The notes: a model not told the origin generated them from the sequence alone. A DNA stretch of 17,335 bases from Deltaproteobacteria bacterium (GCA_009668925.1 SBEK01000080.1:1-17335); one strand, 5' to 3'. Shown: positions 1 to 9,810, counted from the first letter of the stretch. Numbers and translations: made by a program.

Positions 1-87
1 CACGCCAATGCGGTCTTTCGATTTCTGGAAAATATCGATCGGTCAGATCAAAGCCCCTAAGTCCTTCCTGTTAGAGAAATAAATCAC

Positions 88-1224
88 ATGACCCTGTCAA
101 GAAAAGCTCTCCAAACTCTCCGGGTCCTGGAAGACGGCAGCGTCTTTGATGGTTTTGCCTTTGCAGGCGCGGGCGAAACTCTGGGGGAAGTCGTCTTCAA
201 CACCGGCATGACCGGATATCAGGAAGTGATTACAGATCCGTCTTATAAGGGTCAGATCGTCACCATGACCTATCCGCTGATTGGCAATTACGGCATTAAT
301 GATGATGATATGGAATCGTCAAAGATTCATCTCGAGGGCTTTATCGTCAAAGAGTATCAGGGAAACCCCAGCAATTGGCGGATGAAGAAGACCTTAAAGT
401 CTTTTCTGGAAGATAATGGCAAAATCGGTCTGGAAGGCATTGACACGCGGGCCTTGACGCGCCGCCTGCGCCTGTCCGGCGCCATGAAAGGCATAATTTC
501 CACCGAAACGAAAAATGTTGATGAGTTGCTTGCGAAGGTTCGGGATTATCCGGGGCTCGTCGGGCGGGACCTTGTCCGAGAAGTGTCTTGTCTCAGACCT
601 TATCTCTGGAAAAATGGCGCGCCTTCTTCGGGCAAAATTCCCAGGAAGAAACCGATCAAAAAGCTGCGGGTCGTCGCTGTGGATTGCGGCGTCAAATACA
701 ATATTTTAAGACTCCTGGAAAAGAATGGCTGCGAAGTGGTGGTTGTGCCGGCGACAACCCCCGGTGCCGAGATCATGTCTTATCAGCCGGACGGCGTGTT
801 ACTCTCGAACGGTCCCGGTGACCCGGCCGCGCTTCCCTATATCGTAGACGCGGCGCAAACAGTCATGGGGCAGATCCCGGTTTTTGGTATTTGTCTGGGA
901 CATCAAATCATCGGCCAGGCGATCGGCGGTTGGACCTCCAAACTGAAGTTCGGTCATCACGGCATCAATCAGCCGGTTAAAAATTTGGAAACAGGGAGAA
1001 TCGAAATTACATCTCAAAATCACGGTTTTGTGGTCGTGCCGGAATCTATCGAGAGCAAAGCCGATAAATCTTTTACCAACTTAAACGACGCGACCTCCGA
1101 AGGCATGACGCTCTCCGAAATCATGAGCGTCCAGTATCATCCCGAAGCTGCGCCCGGACCGCATGACACAGAATATTTATTTTCTCAGTTTGTAGAAATA
1201 ATGAAAAAGAAGAGGGGAAGATAA
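88..1224 (+). CDS. carA: Carbamoyl-phosphate synthase small (glutaminase) subunit
   Basis: Cytoplasmic small subunit of carbamoyl-phosphate synthase. It hydrolyses glutamine and channels ammonia to CarB for pyrimidine and arginine synthesis. The 378-residue length is normal for the family. The N-terminal CPSase small-subunit domain covers about residues 10-150 and includes [16 protein letters not shown] (38-53). The class I glutamine amidotransferase domain follows from about 193. Its nucleophile Cys269 lies in GICLGHQ, and the other triad members are His351 and Glu353 in QYHPEA. The ATG at 88 gives the family-typical N-terminus, but the Shine-Dalgarno upstream is weak (an AGAG about 10 bases before it). 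The stop is one base before guaA, so the two are almost certainly co-transcribed and probably translationally coupled. The operon promoter, and any leader control, would lie left of the window. Identification is secure. Confidence 0.97.
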   Translation: MTLSRKALQTLRVLEDGSVFDGFAFAGAGETLGEVVFNTGMTGYQEVITDPSYKGQIVTMTYPLIGNYGINDDDMESSKIHLEGFIVKEYQGNPSNWRMKKTLKSFLEDNGKIGLEGIDTRALTRRLRLSGAMKGIISTETKNVDELLAKVRDYPGLVGRDLVREVSCLRPYLWKNGAPSSGKIPRKKPIKKLRVVAVDCGVKYNILRLLEKNGCEVVVVPATTPGAEIMSYQPDGVLLSNGPGDPAALPYIVDAAQTVMGQIPVFGICLGHQIIGQAIGGWTSKLKFGHHGINQPVKNLETGRIEITSQNHGFVVVPESIESKADKSFTNLNDATSEGMTLSEIMSVQYHPEAAPGPHDTEYLFSQFVEIMKKKRGR

Positions 1225-1225
1225 C

Positions 1226-2755
1226 GTGATTCTGATTATTGATTTCGGGTCTCAATACAACCAGCTCATCGCCCGGCGCGTGCGGGAAAACCGTGTTTAC
1301 TGTCAAATTGAACCTCCTGATATTCCGCTTTCGGCCATCCAAGCGCTTCAACCCGAAGGCATCATTCTCTCGGGCGGCCCGGCCAGCATTTATGCCCAGG
1401 GCGCACCGCGAGTCGACAGGAAGATATTCGGATTGGGCATTCCGATTCTGGGGATCTGCTATGGGCTGCAATATATGGTGGATTCGCTGGGCGGTAAAGT
1501 TATCGGTTCGACCAAGCGGGAATACGGATTTGCGGAACTTTTCGTGAGAAAGCAAACGGGTATCTTTGCCGGTGTGGAAAAAAAGACGCAGTGCTGGATG
1601 AGTCACGGTGATTCGATCGGCACACTGCCGGAAGGGTTTACGATTACCGCTTCCACGTCCAATACGCCGGTTGCGGCCGCAGCGGACATCAAGCGCCGCT
1701 TTTACGGCCTGCAGTTTCATCCGGAAGTCGTTCATACCCAAGCCGGCAAAAAAATGCTGGCGAATTTCCTGTTTGATGTTTGTCACTGCAAGAAATCCTG
1801 GTCGATGAGATCTTTTGCCGCTCAGGCGATAGAGGAAATCCGCCGGCAGGTGGGCAAGGAAAAAGTCATTTTGGGGCTTTCCGGCGGAGTCGATTCCTCC
1901 GTGGCGGCCGTGCTGCTGCACAACGCCATCGGCAGGCAGTTGACCTGCGTGTTTGTGGACAACGGCGTGCTCAGAGCCAACGAGGCCGAGCGCGTCATTG
2001 AAATGTTCAAAAAACATCTTCAAATCAATCTGCATTTTTCCCGTTCGGGAAAACTGTTTCTGAAAAAATTAAAAGGCGTTACCGATCCGGAAAAGAAACG
2101 CAAAATCATCGGCAGAACGTTTATTGAAGTGTTTGATGCGGAAGCAAGGAAGATCAAGAACGTTAAATTTTTGGCGCAGGGAACTTTATATCCCGATCTG
2201 ATTGAGTCGCGCTCCGCCTTCGGCGGCCCCAGCGCGGTCATTAAGTCGCATCATAATGTCGGCGGCCTGCCTAAGAACATGAACTTGAAGCTCGTGGAAC
2301 CGCTCAAGCATTTATTCAAAGATGAAGTGCGTCTGCTGGGAAAAGAGCTGGGATTGGCCGACGACGTCGTCTGGCGGCAGCCGTTTCCCGGGCCGGGCCT
2401 GGCGATCCGGATCATCGGGGAAGTAACCGCGCAGCGGCTGTCGGTTCTGCGCAAGGCCGACACGATATTGCTGGAAGAAATCCGTGCGGCAAACCTCTAC
2501 TATACGTTATGGCAATCGTTTGCCATCCTGCTGCCGCTAAAAAGCGTAGGCATCATGGGTGACCAGCGGACCTATGAAAATATCGTGGCGATCCGCGCCG
2601 TCACCAGTGACGACGCCATGACTGCGGATTGGGCGCGGCTGCCGCAGGACCTGCTCGCGCGTATTTCGACACGCATTATTAATGAAGTTAGGGGCATCAA
2701 CCGCGTGGTTTACGATACCAGCTCCAAACCGCCCAGTACGATAGAGTGGGAATGA
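1226..2755 (+). CDS. guaA: GMP synthase (glutamine-hydrolysing)
   Basis: Converts XMP, ATP and glutamine to GMP, the last step of guanine nucleotide synthesis. The 509 residues contain both halves of the usual fused bacterial enzyme. The N-terminal class I amidotransferase domain (about 1-185) has its nucleophile Cys78 in GICYGLQ and His165/Glu167 in QFHPEV. The ATP-pyrophosphatase domain has the PP-loop LSGGVDSS at 218-225. The C-terminal dimerisation domain ends in KPPSTIEWE, the standard GuaA tail. The start is a GTG one base after the carA stop; it puts the invariant IIDFGSQY motif at residues 4-11. carB follows after 4 bases. Being inserted between carA and carB is unusual for this gene. 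No defect is visible in any motif, so it should be active. Confidence 0.97.
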   Translation: MILIIDFGSQYNQLIARRVRENRVYCQIEPPDIPLSAIQALQPEGIILSGGPASIYAQGAPRVDRKIFGLGIPILGICYGLQYMVDSLGGKVIGSTKREYGFAELFVRKQTGIFAGVEKKTQCWMSHGDSIGTLPEGFTITASTSNTPVAAAADIKRRFYGLQFHPEVVHTQAGKKMLANFLFDVCHCKKSWSMRSFAAQAIEEIRRQVGKEKVILGLSGGVDSSVAAVLLHNAIGRQLTCVFVDNGVLRANEAERVIEMFKKHLQINLHFSRSGKLFLKKLKGVTDPEKKRKIIGRTFIEVFDAEARKIKNVKFLAQGTLYPDLIESRSAFGGPSAVIKSHHNVGGLPKNMNLKLVEPLKHLFKDEVRLLGKELGLADDVVWRQPFPGPGLAIRIIGEVTAQRLSVLRKADTILLEEIRAANLYYTLWQSFAILLPLKSVGIMGDQRTYENIVAIRAVTSDDAMTADWARLPQDLLARISTRIINEVRGINRVVYDTSSKPPSTIEWE

Positions 2756-2759
2756 CACA

Positions 2760-5700
2760 GTGCCGAAACGAACTGACATAAAGAAAATACTGCTCATCGG
2801 TTCCGGGCCGATTATTATCAGTCAGGCCTGTGAGTTTGACTATTCCGGCACGCAGGCCTGCAAAGCATTGCGCGAAGAGGGCTATGAAGTTGTGCTGATC
2901 AACTCGAATCCGGCAACCATCATGACCGATCCGGAAATGGCCGACCGCACGTATGTCGAGCCGATCACGCCGGAAGCCGTTGCGAAAGTGATTGCCCGTG
3001 AGCGTCCCGACGCGCTCTTGCCGACACTGGGAGGGCAGACCGGCCTCAACACGGCTGTGGCGCTGGCGGAGTCCGGTGCACTTGAAAGATATGGTGTCGA
3101 GATGATCGGGGCATCTCTGGACGTCATCCACAAAGCGGAAGACCGTGAAAAATTCCGCCATGCGATTGAAAAGATCGGCCTGAGAATGCCGCGGAGCGGC
3201 TTTGCCCGCAACATGAACGAAGTGCTCAAAATCGCCGAGGACATCGGCTTTCCGATTATCATCCGGGCGTCCTTCACACTGGGCGGAACCGGCAGCGGCG
3301 TGGCCTATAACCGCGAAGAATTAATGGGCATCGCCAAAGCGGGTTTGGATGCCAGCATGATTTCGGAAGTGATGATTGAAGAATCCGTGCTCGGCTGGAA
3401 AGAGTATGAACTGGAGGTGATGCGCGACAAGGCGGATAACGTTGTGATTATCTGTTCCATCGAAAATTTCGATGCGATGGGCGTGCACACGGGCGAATCG
3501 ATAACCGTTGCGCCGGCCCAAACGCTCACGGACCATGAGTATCAGGTCATGCGCGACGCCGCAATTGCCATCATGCGCGAAATCGGCGTCGAGACGGGCG
3601 GCTCGAACGTGCAGTTTGCCATTCATCCCCGGACCGGTGAAATGATCGTCGTGGAGATGAACCCCCGCGTGTCGCGATCGTCGGCGCTGGCCTCCAAAGC
3701 CACCGGATTTCCAATTGCCAAAATCGCCGCCAAGCTTGCCGTGGGTTACACGCTCGACGAGATTCCCAACGACATCACGCGCGAAACGATGGCGTCCTTC
3801 GAGCCTACGATCGATTACGTCGTGACGAAAATTCCGCGCTGGACATTTGAAAAATTTCCGGAAACGGAGGATTTTCTGACCACGTCCATGAAGTCGGTCG
3901 GTGAAACCATGGCCATCGGCCGTACGTTTAAAGAATCGCTGCAAAAAGCCATCCGGTCGCTGGAAATCGGCCGCTTCGGTTTCGGCCAGGAGTTGCCTGC
4001 CGATTCCGAGGAACGAAAAACTCTTCTCCAGAGCAAGCTGGTCAAGCCCAATTCGCTGAGGCTATTTTACATCGGCGCGGCGCTTGCGGGCGGCATGTCG
4101 GTGGACGATGTCTATGACATTACGAAGATCGACCCCTGGTTTCTGCACCAGATCAAGGACATCCTGGACGCCGAAGAGGAACTGAAAACCTCGGAACCCA
4201 CGCCGGAGCTTCTGCGCTCCGCGAAGGAAATGGGGTTTTCGGACCGGTCTCTGGGCAAGTTATGGAACAGGACGGAGCAGGAAATCCGCAATTGGCGGGC
4301 AAAAGAAAAAATCCTGCCGGTTTATAAACTGGTGGATACGTGCGCGGCCGAATTCGAAGCGTACACGCCTTATTTCTATTCGACCTACGAAACGGAAAAC
4401 GAATCCAGACCTTCCCGGAAAAAGAAGGTGGCGATCATCGGCGGCGGCCCCAATCGCATCGGTCAGGGTATTGAATTTGATTACTGCTGTGTTCATGCCT
4501 CATTTGCCCTGCGCGAAGAAGGCATTGAAAGCATCATGATCAATTCCAATCCCGAAACGGTCAGTACGGACTACGATACGTCCGATAAGCTTTTTTTCGA
4601 ACCGGTGACGCTCGAAGATGTTCTGCACATCATCCAGACCGAAAAGCCCGACGGCGTGATTGTCCAATTCGGCGGTCAGACGCCGCTCAATCTGGCCCGT
4701 GGCCTGGAAGCGGCCGGTGTGCCGATTATCGGTACGTCGCCAACTGCGATCGACCGGGCGGAAAACCGCGACAGATTTCAGGAAATCGTCAACAAGTTGA
4801 AACTCAACCAGCCGGATAATGACACGGCGATGGATGTGGAAAAAGCGCTCATTGCCGCAGAACGCATCGGATACCCTGTGCTGGTGCGCCCCTCCTACGT
4901 TCTGGGCGGACGGTCGATGGAAATTGTCTATGACCCGGAAACCCTTCGATCGTTTATGGCCAAGGCGCTGTTGGTTTCACCCGGTCATCCGATTTTGATC
5001 GATAAGTTTCTGGAAGATGCGGTGGAAGTGGACGTGGATGCGCTAAGCGACGGGAAGACGACCGTCGTTGCAGGGATCATGGAACACATCGAGGAGGCCG
5101 GCATTCATTCCGGCGACAGCGCCTGCATTCTGCCGTCACTGACCATTTCGGCCTCCATTTTGGAGTTAATTGAAAAGCAAACGAAGATGCTGGCCGCCGA
5201 GCTTGGCGTCGTCGGTTTGATGAATATCCAGTACGCCATTAAAGACAATGTGCTTTATGTGCTGGAAGTCAATCCCCGCGCGTCGCGCACGGTGCCGTTT
5301 GTCAGCAAGGCCATCGGTGTGCCGCTCGCGAAACTCGCCACCAAAGTGATGCTGGGCAAAAATCTCCAGGAACTGGGCTTCACCCGGACGATTATGCCCA
5401 GGCATGTCTCCGTCAAAGAAGCGGTTTTTCCCTTCAACCGTTTCCCGGAAGTGGACATCCTTCTGGGACCGGAAATGAAGTCCACCGGCGAAGTGATGGG
5501 GATCGATCAGTCCTTTGGGCTCGCCTTTGCCAAGTCGCAGATGGCCGCGGGTTTCAAGATGCCGAAGTCGGGAACGATTTTCATCAGCGTTCATGATTAT
5601 CATAAGGACAGGATTGTGGACGTCGCCAGATCCTTTAGCAACCTGGGATTCAAAATTCTGGCGACGGCCGGCACGGCCAATCACTTGACGCTGCACGGTA

Positions 5701-5966
5701 TTGAAACGACGGTTGTCAACAAAGTCAGTGAAGGCCGGCCGCACATCGTCGATTATATCAAGAATGGTGATATCCAAATGGTTGTTAACACGGGTGTCGG
5801 GCGCAAGTCGTCCCGAGACGCCTACCACATCCGTCGGGGCGCCCTGACGTACAACGTTCTTTACACCACGACCCTGGCGGGCGCGCGGGCGCTTTGCGAG
5901 GCCTCGAAAGCGATTATCGAGAAGGACTGGGACGTCTGTCCTTTACAGGAGTATTATAGGAAATAG
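2760..5966 (+). CDS. carB: Carbamoyl-phosphate synthase large subunit
   Basis: Synthetase subunit of carbamoyl-phosphate synthase. It uses two ATP, bicarbonate and the ammonia delivered by CarA. The 1068 residues show the characteristic internal duplication. The carboxyphosphate half (about 1-400) carries [17 protein letters not shown] (14-30) and an [15 protein letters not shown] metal/ATP-site motif near 300. An oligomerisation region lies around 400-550. The carbamate half (about 550-935) carries [19 protein letters not shown] near 560 and [15 protein letters not shown] near 835. A C-terminal MGS-like allosteric domain runs from about 936 to the end; in characterised enzymes it binds effectors such as UMP, IMP or ornithine. 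The start is a GTG four bases after the guaA stop, with only a poor Shine-Dalgarno, which suggests translational coupling. All expected segments are present. Confidence 0.97.
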   Translation: MPKRTDIKKILLIGSGPIIISQACEFDYSGTQACKALREEGYEVVLINSNPATIMTDPEMADRTYVEPITPEAVAKVIARERPDALLPTLGGQTGLNTAVALAESGALERYGVEMIGASLDVIHKAEDREKFRHAIEKIGLRMPRSGFARNMNEVLKIAEDIGFPIIIRASFTLGGTGSGVAYNREELMGIAKAGLDASMISEVMIEESVLGWKEYELEVMRDKADNVVIICSIENFDAMGVHTGESITVAPAQTLTDHEYQVMRDAAIAIMREIGVETGGSNVQFAIHPRTGEMIVVEMNPRVSRSSALASKATGFPIAKIAAKLAVGYTLDEIPNDITRETMASFEPTIDYVVTKIPRWTFEKFPETEDFLTTSMKSVGETMAIGRTFKESLQKAIRSLEIGRFGFGQELPADSEERKTLLQSKLVKPNSLRLFYIGAALAGGMSVDDVYDITKIDPWFLHQIKDILDAEEELKTSEPTPELLRSAKEMGFSDRSLGKLWNRTEQEIRNWRAKEKILPVYKLVDTCAAEFEAYTPYFYSTYETENESRPSRKKKVAIIGGGPNRIGQGIEFDYCCVHASFALREEGIESIMINSNPETVSTDYDTSDKLFFEPVTLEDVLHIIQTEKPDGVIVQFGGQTPLNLARGLEAAGVPIIGTSPTAIDRAENRDRFQEIVNKLKLNQPDNDTAMDVEKALIAAERIGYPVLVRPSYVLGGRSMEIVYDPETLRSFMAKALLVSPGHPILIDKFLEDAVEVDVDALSDGKTTVVAGIMEHIEEAGIHSGDSACILPSLTISASILELIEKQTKMLAAELGVVGLMNIQYAIKDNVLYVLEVNPRASRTVPFVSKAIGVPLAKLATKVMLGKNLQELGFTRTIMPRHVSVKEAVFPFNRFPEVDILLGPEMKSTGEVMGIDQSFGLAFAKSQMAAGFKMPKSGTIFISVHDYHKDRIVDVARSFSNLGFKILATAGTANHLTLHGIETTVVNKVSEGRPHIVDYIKNGDIQMVVNTGVGRKSSRDAYHIRRGALTYNVLYTTTLAGARALCEASKAIIEKDWDVCPLQEYYRK

Positions 5967-6036
5967 GGAACAGTGGTTCCGTAACCTGAAGGTGGATTGA
6001 GGTCACAAGGCCGCCCCTGCAAGGAAAGAACAACAT

Positions 6037-7464
6037 ATGACATCACTATTTGAAGACATACAAAATGAATCCGGTCGCCCCCGTGAGGAGTGCGGCGTGT
6101 TTGCCATTTACGGACATGAAGACGCTTCACGCGTGACGTACTTCGGCCTCTTTGCCCTCCAACATCGCGGACAGGAATCCGCGGGCATTGTCGTTTCCGA
6201 CGGATGCAACGTTTCGGAGCATAAAGGAATGGGCCTCGCGTCCGGCGTTTTCAAGGAATCAATATTGCAGAAGCTGCCCGGAAAACTGGCCATCGGACAT
6301 GTCCGGTATTCCACGACCGGCTCCTCCACGATTTCGAATGCGCAGCCGTTTCTCGTTCATGTGGGCGACGATTATTACGCACTGGCGCACAACGGAAACA
6401 TTGTGAATGCACAACCTCTGCGGGCGGAATTGGAAAACCGGGGATCTATTTTTCAGTCTACGATGGACAGTGAGGTGATTATCCATCTGATGGCGCCGCA
6501 TTTGAAGCGAGGCTTGGAAAAAGCGCTTTCCATTGCGCTGCAACAGGTCGAAGGCGCATACAGTCTGGTTATGCTGACCCGCGACAAGATCATCGCGGCG
6601 CGTGATCCCCGCGGCTTCCGGCCGCTGGCGCTGGGCAGACTGAACGGCGGATGGGTGATTGCATCTGAAACCTGTGCGTTTGATCTGGTCGGTGCGGAGT
6701 ATATTCGCGATGTCGAGCCCGGCGAAATTGTCATCATCGACGCCGAGGGCGAAAAGAGCATAAAACCGTTTGCTCCGGTAAAACATTGTCACTGTGTCTT
6801 TGAGATGATCTATTTTGCGCGCCCGGATAGCCAGGTGTTCGGACGCAATGTCTATCTGTGCCGCAAACAGCTTGGCCGTGAACTGGCCAAGGAGTACCGT
6901 CCCGACGCGGATATGGTGATGCCGTTTCCGGATTCGGGCAATTATGCGGCGCTGGGATACGCCGAAGAAAGCGGCATTCCTTTTGAAATGGGCATGATCC
7001 GCAACCATTATATCGGCCGCACGTTCATTCAGCCGACTCAGCCCATGCGCGACTTTGCCGTCAGAGTCAAACTCAACCCGGTGAAGCCGCTTTTAAAGGA
7101 CAAGAAAGTCATCATCGTTGAGGACTCGATTATCCGGGGCACCACAAGCCGCAACCGCGTAAAGAACCTGCGCGATATCGGCATTCAAGAACTGCACATG
7201 GTGATCAGCTGTCCACCCACGCTGTTTCCCTGCCCTTATGGCATTGATTTTTCGTCAAAGGGTGAGCTGATCGCCGCCAAGAAGGAAAACGAAAAGGCGA
7301 TTGCCGAGTTTATTGGACTGGACTCCCTGCACTACCTGACCGTTGAAGGCATGATCCGAGCCACCGGCATGCCGAAAGAGTGCTTCTGTCTGGCCTGTTA
7401 CACCGGCGATTATCCCATTATCCCGCCGGAGAAGATAGATAAGTTCTGCATGGAAGTGAAGTGA
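6037..7464 (+). CDS. purF: Amidophosphoribosyltransferase (glutamine PRPP amidotransferase)
   Basis: Catalyses the first committed step of purine synthesis, PRPP plus glutamine to phosphoribosylamine. The 475 residues comprise an N-terminal class II (Ntn) glutaminase domain and a C-terminal phosphoribosyltransferase domain. The catalytic Cys19 in EECGVF is preceded by 18 residues, so this is the Bacillus-type enzyme that removes a propeptide to expose Cys. The PRPP loop is VIIVEDSIIRGTTS (358-371). Cys253, Cys399, Cys451 and Cys454 sit where Bacillus subtilis PurF ligates its [4Fe-4S] cluster, so an oxygen-sensitive Fe-S form is expected. A good ribosome-binding site (AAGGAAA) lies about 10 bases before the ATG. 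It is 70 bases downstream of carB and probably belongs to the same operon. A foldback repeat starts right at its stop codon. Confidence 0.97.
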   Translation: MTSLFEDIQNESGRPREECGVFAIYGHEDASRVTYFGLFALQHRGQESAGIVVSDGCNVSEHKGMGLASGVFKESILQKLPGKLAIGHVRYSTTGSSTISNAQPFLVHVGDDYYALAHNGNIVNAQPLRAELENRGSIFQSTMDSEVIIHLMAPHLKRGLEKALSIALQQVEGAYSLVMLTRDKIIAARDPRGFRPLALGRLNGGWVIASETCAFDLVGAEYIRDVEPGEIVIIDAEGEKSIKPFAPVKHCHCVFEMIYFARPDSQVFGRNVYLCRKQLGRELAKEYRPDADMVMPFPDSGNYAALGYAEESGIPFEMGMIRNHYIGRTFIQPTQPMRDFAVRVKLNPVKPLLKDKKVIIVEDSIIRGTTSRNRVKNLRDIGIQELHMVISCPPTLFPCPYGIDFSSKGELIAAKKENEKAIAEFIGLDSLHYLTVEGMIRATGMPKECFCLACYTGDYPIIPPEKIDKFCMEVK

Positions 7465-7587
7465 TTCCATTTCCACTTCAAGCGCTACCTTTGTTGGCTT
7501 CGTCGCCGGCGTCCTCGACGTATTTATAATACGCCTGCGGTGCCTCCTCCTAGCCGCCGCGGTATCATCTTGAATTGAAAATGGAAT
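7464..7587. repeat. Foldback (palindromic) intergenic element, REP/MITE-like
   Basis: The ends are inverted repeats: 7464-7482 (ATTCCATTTCCACTTCAAG) and 7569-7587 (CTTGAATTGAAAATGGAAT), matching at 17 of 19 positions when one is reverse-complemented. A second small stem, CGTAT/ATACG with a 5-nt loop (7519-7533), sits at the exact centre of the 124-bp element. The sequence between is GC-rich, contains runs of GCC/GTC-like triplets and is only loosely self-complementary. No open frame here looks like a protein. The symmetric layout and the position immediately after a stop codon fit a dispersed palindromic repeat or a small non-autonomous element. It might instead serve as a long, structured transcript end for purF. 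Copy number in the genome is unknown. Confidence 0.6.
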
Positions 7588-7654
7588 GATTCTTATCCTG
7601 TGGATGTCCTTTGTCAATGAGGCGTATACGGTGATCCGCTGTAGCAATACCTTT

Positions 7655-7699
7655 AGTCATTCTCGGTCAGTAAAATGGCCGTACTGACCGAGAATGACT
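7655..7699. terminator. 18-bp perfect inverted repeat, possible bidirectional terminator
   Basis: Arms 7655-7672 (AGTCATTCTCGGTCAGTA) and 7682-7699 are perfect reverse complements, with a 9-nt loop AAATGGCCG. The repeat sits between the convergent purF and crotonase genes, 9 bases from the end of the crotonase coding sequence. That is where a shared terminator is expected. Neither side has a T-tract, so it is not a textbook intrinsic terminator. A protein-binding palindrome, a 3'-end-stabilising hairpin or a repeat element are alternatives. The structure itself is certain; its role is inferred. Confidence 0.55.
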
Positions 7700-7707
7700 C
7701 GCCGAAG

Positions 7708-8508
7708 TTATCTCCCCTTAAAATCGGCCGGCCTTTTTTCCAGGAACGACATCATCGCTTCTTTCAAGTCATCGGACATGAGCAGCGTCGCATTTTTCTG
7801 AATGGCCATCGCCATCCCTTCATAGACATTCACATAACGGCTGAAATTGAGAACTTCTTTGGTATACTTGACGCCGAGCGGTGCGTTTGCCGCAATCTGG
7901 GCGGCCAGCTTTTGAGCCGCGGCCATCACTCCCGCGTGGTCGGCGTAAACGTGATTGACGAGGCCCATCTTTTCCACGGCGCGCGCTGAGTAATTGGCCG
8001 CCGTGTAGGCCATCTCGCGGGCAAAACCCTGGCCTACGATCATCGGCAGTCTTTGCAGAATGCCCATGTCCGCGACCAAACCGATAGCGGCTTCCTTCAG
8101 GCAGAATATCGCGTCTTCCGTACACAGGCGGATATCACAAGCGGAAATCATATCGAGCCCGCCGCCGATGCATTTGCCGTGAACCGCGGCAATCACCGGT
8201 TTAGGACATTCTTCGATAAAGTTGCAGCAGTCAAACAGCGGTTGAGAATTCCGGATCGTGTCCATAACTCCCTTGGCCGAGCCGCTCGCGCCGCCCGCCG
8301 CTTCCTTTAAATCCAGTCCCGCGCAAAAAATCCGCGCTTTGCTGCAAAAAATAATTGCCCGCACGTCGTCGTTGGCTCCGAGTTCACGAAACACAGCCGC
8401 AATTTCGGAAGCGAACTCGAGGCTCAGTGCGTTTAAAGCATCCACTCTGGCCATCGCGACCGTGGCTACATGATTTTCGATTTTCAGTTCAATGAATTGG
8501 TACGTCAT
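7708..8508 (-). CDS. Crotonase family, dienoyl-CoA isomerase-like
   Basis: The 266-residue protein has the crotonase (enoyl-CoA hydratase/isomerase) fold throughout. One oxyanion-hole segment is in FCAGLDLKEA (61-70) and the other in HGKCIGGGLD (110-119). Asp119, Glu139 and Asp147 have the same spacing (20 and 8 residues) as the catalytic Asp176/Glu196/Asp204 of mammalian delta3,5-delta2,4-dienoyl-CoA isomerase. The surrounding segment (ACDIRLCTEDAIF, then GLVADMGILQRLP) resembles that family rather than plain enoyl-CoA hydratase, which has two catalytic Glu. The likely role is shifting double bonds during beta-oxidation of unsaturated or alicyclic acyl-CoAs, in the cytoplasm. The start is well supported by AAGGAGGA about 6 bases before the ATG. 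It lies 72 bases downstream of the aminotransferase on the same strand and may be co-transcribed with it. An ordinary enoyl-CoA hydratase is the alternative. Confidence 0.9.
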   Translation of the reverse strand: MTYQFIELKIENHVATVAMARVDALNALSLEFASEIAAVFRELGANDDVRAIIFCSKARIFCAGLDLKEAAGGASGSAKGVMDTIRNSQPLFDCCNFIEECPKPVIAAVHGKCIGGGLDMISACDIRLCTEDAIFCLKEAAIGLVADMGILQRLPMIVGQGFAREMAYTAANYSARAVEKMGLVNHVYADHAGVMAAAQKLAAQIAANAPLGVKYTKEVLNFSRYVNVYEGMAMAIQKNATLLMSDDLKEAMMSFLEKRPADFKGR

Positions 8509-8580
8509 ATATCCTCCTTGGGGATGAGTTAAATTTTGCGAGAAGCGAAATACGCCACATAAGAGAGTTTGTCCATCACC

Positions 8581-9726
8581 TTACTTTTTCCGGCCGAGGT
8601 ACTGCTCCAGACGGTTTAAGCCTTCTTTAATGTTTTCCAGAGAGGTGGCGTAGGAGAAGCGAAGAAATCCTTCACCACCGTTTCCAAAATCAATGCCGGG
8701 GGTCACACCGACTTTCGCTTCTTCAGTAATTTTGAACGCCTCCTTGTAAGAATCGGAAAAGAATTTCCTTCCGTCGGCAAAGACATAAAACGCGCCGGTC
8801 GGCTCAACGTGAATGGTAAAGCCCATGTCCTTCAGGCGAGTGAGCATGTAACGGCGGCGCTCATCATAAATTTTGACCATGCTTTTCACATCCGCCTGCG
8901 CCTCCTTAAGCGCGGCAATGCCTGCCCACTGAATGAAACCGCTTGCGGAGATCATGAAATTCTGATGGATGCGCTGCATGACGGCGCTGAATTTTTTCGG
9001 AAAAATGAGATAACCCAATCGCCAACCGGTCATGGCATAGAGTTTCGAAAAGCCGTTAATGACAAACGCTTTATCCGTGAATTCCAGAATGGAGCGGGCC
9101 TTTCCTTTATAGACCAGTCCGTGATAAATCTCATCGGAGATAATATATTGGCCGTCGAACTGAGCGATGTCCTGCAATTGTTTGCCGGACATCACAATGC
9201 CGGTGGGATTGCAGGGAGAGTTGATGATGATGCTCTTCGTTCGTTTGGAAAGCCTCTTCTTGATATCTTTGTGGCGGTATTGGAATCCCTCATCGGGATA
9301 CGTTTGAATCTCTTTCAGTTTACCTCCCGCCGCCAGGATAAAATTCTGATAACAGGGATAGCGGGGATTGGAAATGATCACTTCGTCGCCGTGATTTAGA
9401 ATGGCCAGCATGGCAAACAGCAATACCGGCGACGTTCCGGTTGAAACGAGAACCTGATCGGGCGTAATCGTTACGCCGTATTCGCTGAAGTAATGTTCAC
9501 AGACGGCCTGTCGCAATTCCAGAAGTCCCAGCGCGTGTGTATAACGGGTCTTATCATTCCGTAAAGCCTCGATGGCTGCATCGCTGATGACTTTAGGTGT
9601 GGGGAAATCCGGCTCCCCTACTTCCATGTGAATAATATGTTCGCCTTTTCTTTCCAGCTCCTCTGCTTTGGCCATGACGTCCATGACGATAAATGAGGTG
9701 AATTCGGATGCTCGTTTAGAAATCAT
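8581..9726 (-). CDS. Class I/II PLP-dependent aminotransferase
   Basis: Fold-type I aminotransferase of 381 residues from the chosen start. In this numbering the PLP-aldimine Lys228 lies in NGFSKLYAMTGWRLGY. The Asn/cofactor motif NSPCNPTG is at 169-176, the cofactor Asp198 is in SDEIYHGL, and the substrate-carboxylate Arg is in the C-terminal FLRFSYATS. Near the N-terminus is HMEVGEPDFPTP, typical of the aspartate/alanine/LL-diaminopimelate aminotransferase group. Substrate cannot be fixed from sequence; aspartate or an aromatic/branched amino acid are possible. The frame stays open upstream to an ATG at 9831, but those 35 extra residues are basic and low-complexity. The ATG at 9726 instead starts MISKRASEF, which fits family N-termini, and has a modest AAAGGG six bases before it. 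The gene is divergent from the GMC oxidoreductase gene and upstream of the crotonase. Confidence 0.92.
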   Translation of the reverse strand: MISKRASEFTSFIVMDVMAKAEELERKGEHIIHMEVGEPDFPTPKVISDAAIEALRNDKTRYTHALGLLELRQAVCEHYFSEYGVTITPDQVLVSTGTSPVLLFAMLAILNHGDEVIISNPRYPCYQNFILAAGGKLKEIQTYPDEGFQYRHKDIKKRLSKRTKSIIINSPCNPTGIVMSGKQLQDIAQFDGQYIISDEIYHGLVYKGKARSILEFTDKAFVINGFSKLYAMTGWRLGYLIFPKKFSAVMQRIHQNFMISASGFIQWAGIAALKEAQADVKSMVKIYDERRRYMLTRLKDMGFTIHVEPTGAFYVFADGRKFFSDSYKEAFKITEEAKVGVTPGIDFGNGGEGFLRFSYATSLENIKEGLNRLEQYLGRKK

Positions 9727-9781
9727 GAAAAACCCTTTGTCGATTCTTTTTTTGCGGGTAGCCGTCTTAACTATCTTTATC

Positions 9782-9810
9782 CTTCTATGGCGATCATCAG
9801 AAATTTTCAA
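9782..9810 (-). promoter_or_regulatory. Weak candidate promoter for the aminotransferase
   Basis: On the minus strand, TTGAAA (9810-9805) is followed after 17 bases by TAGAAG (9787-9782), a mediocre sigma-70 pair. Transcription would begin around 9775, about 50 bases before the ATG at 9726. That would exclude the longer upstream start at 9831. Evidence is only the partial consensus match and location. Confidence 0.3.

Noticed and set aside
1..60. Open frame from the window start to a TAA at 58-60 (HANAVFRFLENIDRSDQSP), possibly the C-terminus of the gene before carA
   Set aside because: Only 19 residues, with no recognisable family, and the other two forward frames are also open for most of this stretch. 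It may be a real gene end, but the sequence cannot show it.
1121..2035. Long minus-strand frame (304 residues) opposite guaA
   Set aside because: It lies antisense to an unmistakable GMP synthase, has no domain-like character and reflects the codon bias of the true frame.
5967..6036. Possible promoter or attenuator between carB and purF
   Set aside because: I found no convincing -35/-10 pair and no stable hairpin with a T-run. The 70-base gap is compatible with simple read-through.
7255..7647. Minus-strand frame of 130 residues crossing the purF end and the foldback element
   Set aside because: It is antisense to the conserved purF C-terminus and runs through the palindromic repeat. Its residues are Arg/Thr-rich without any family resemblance.
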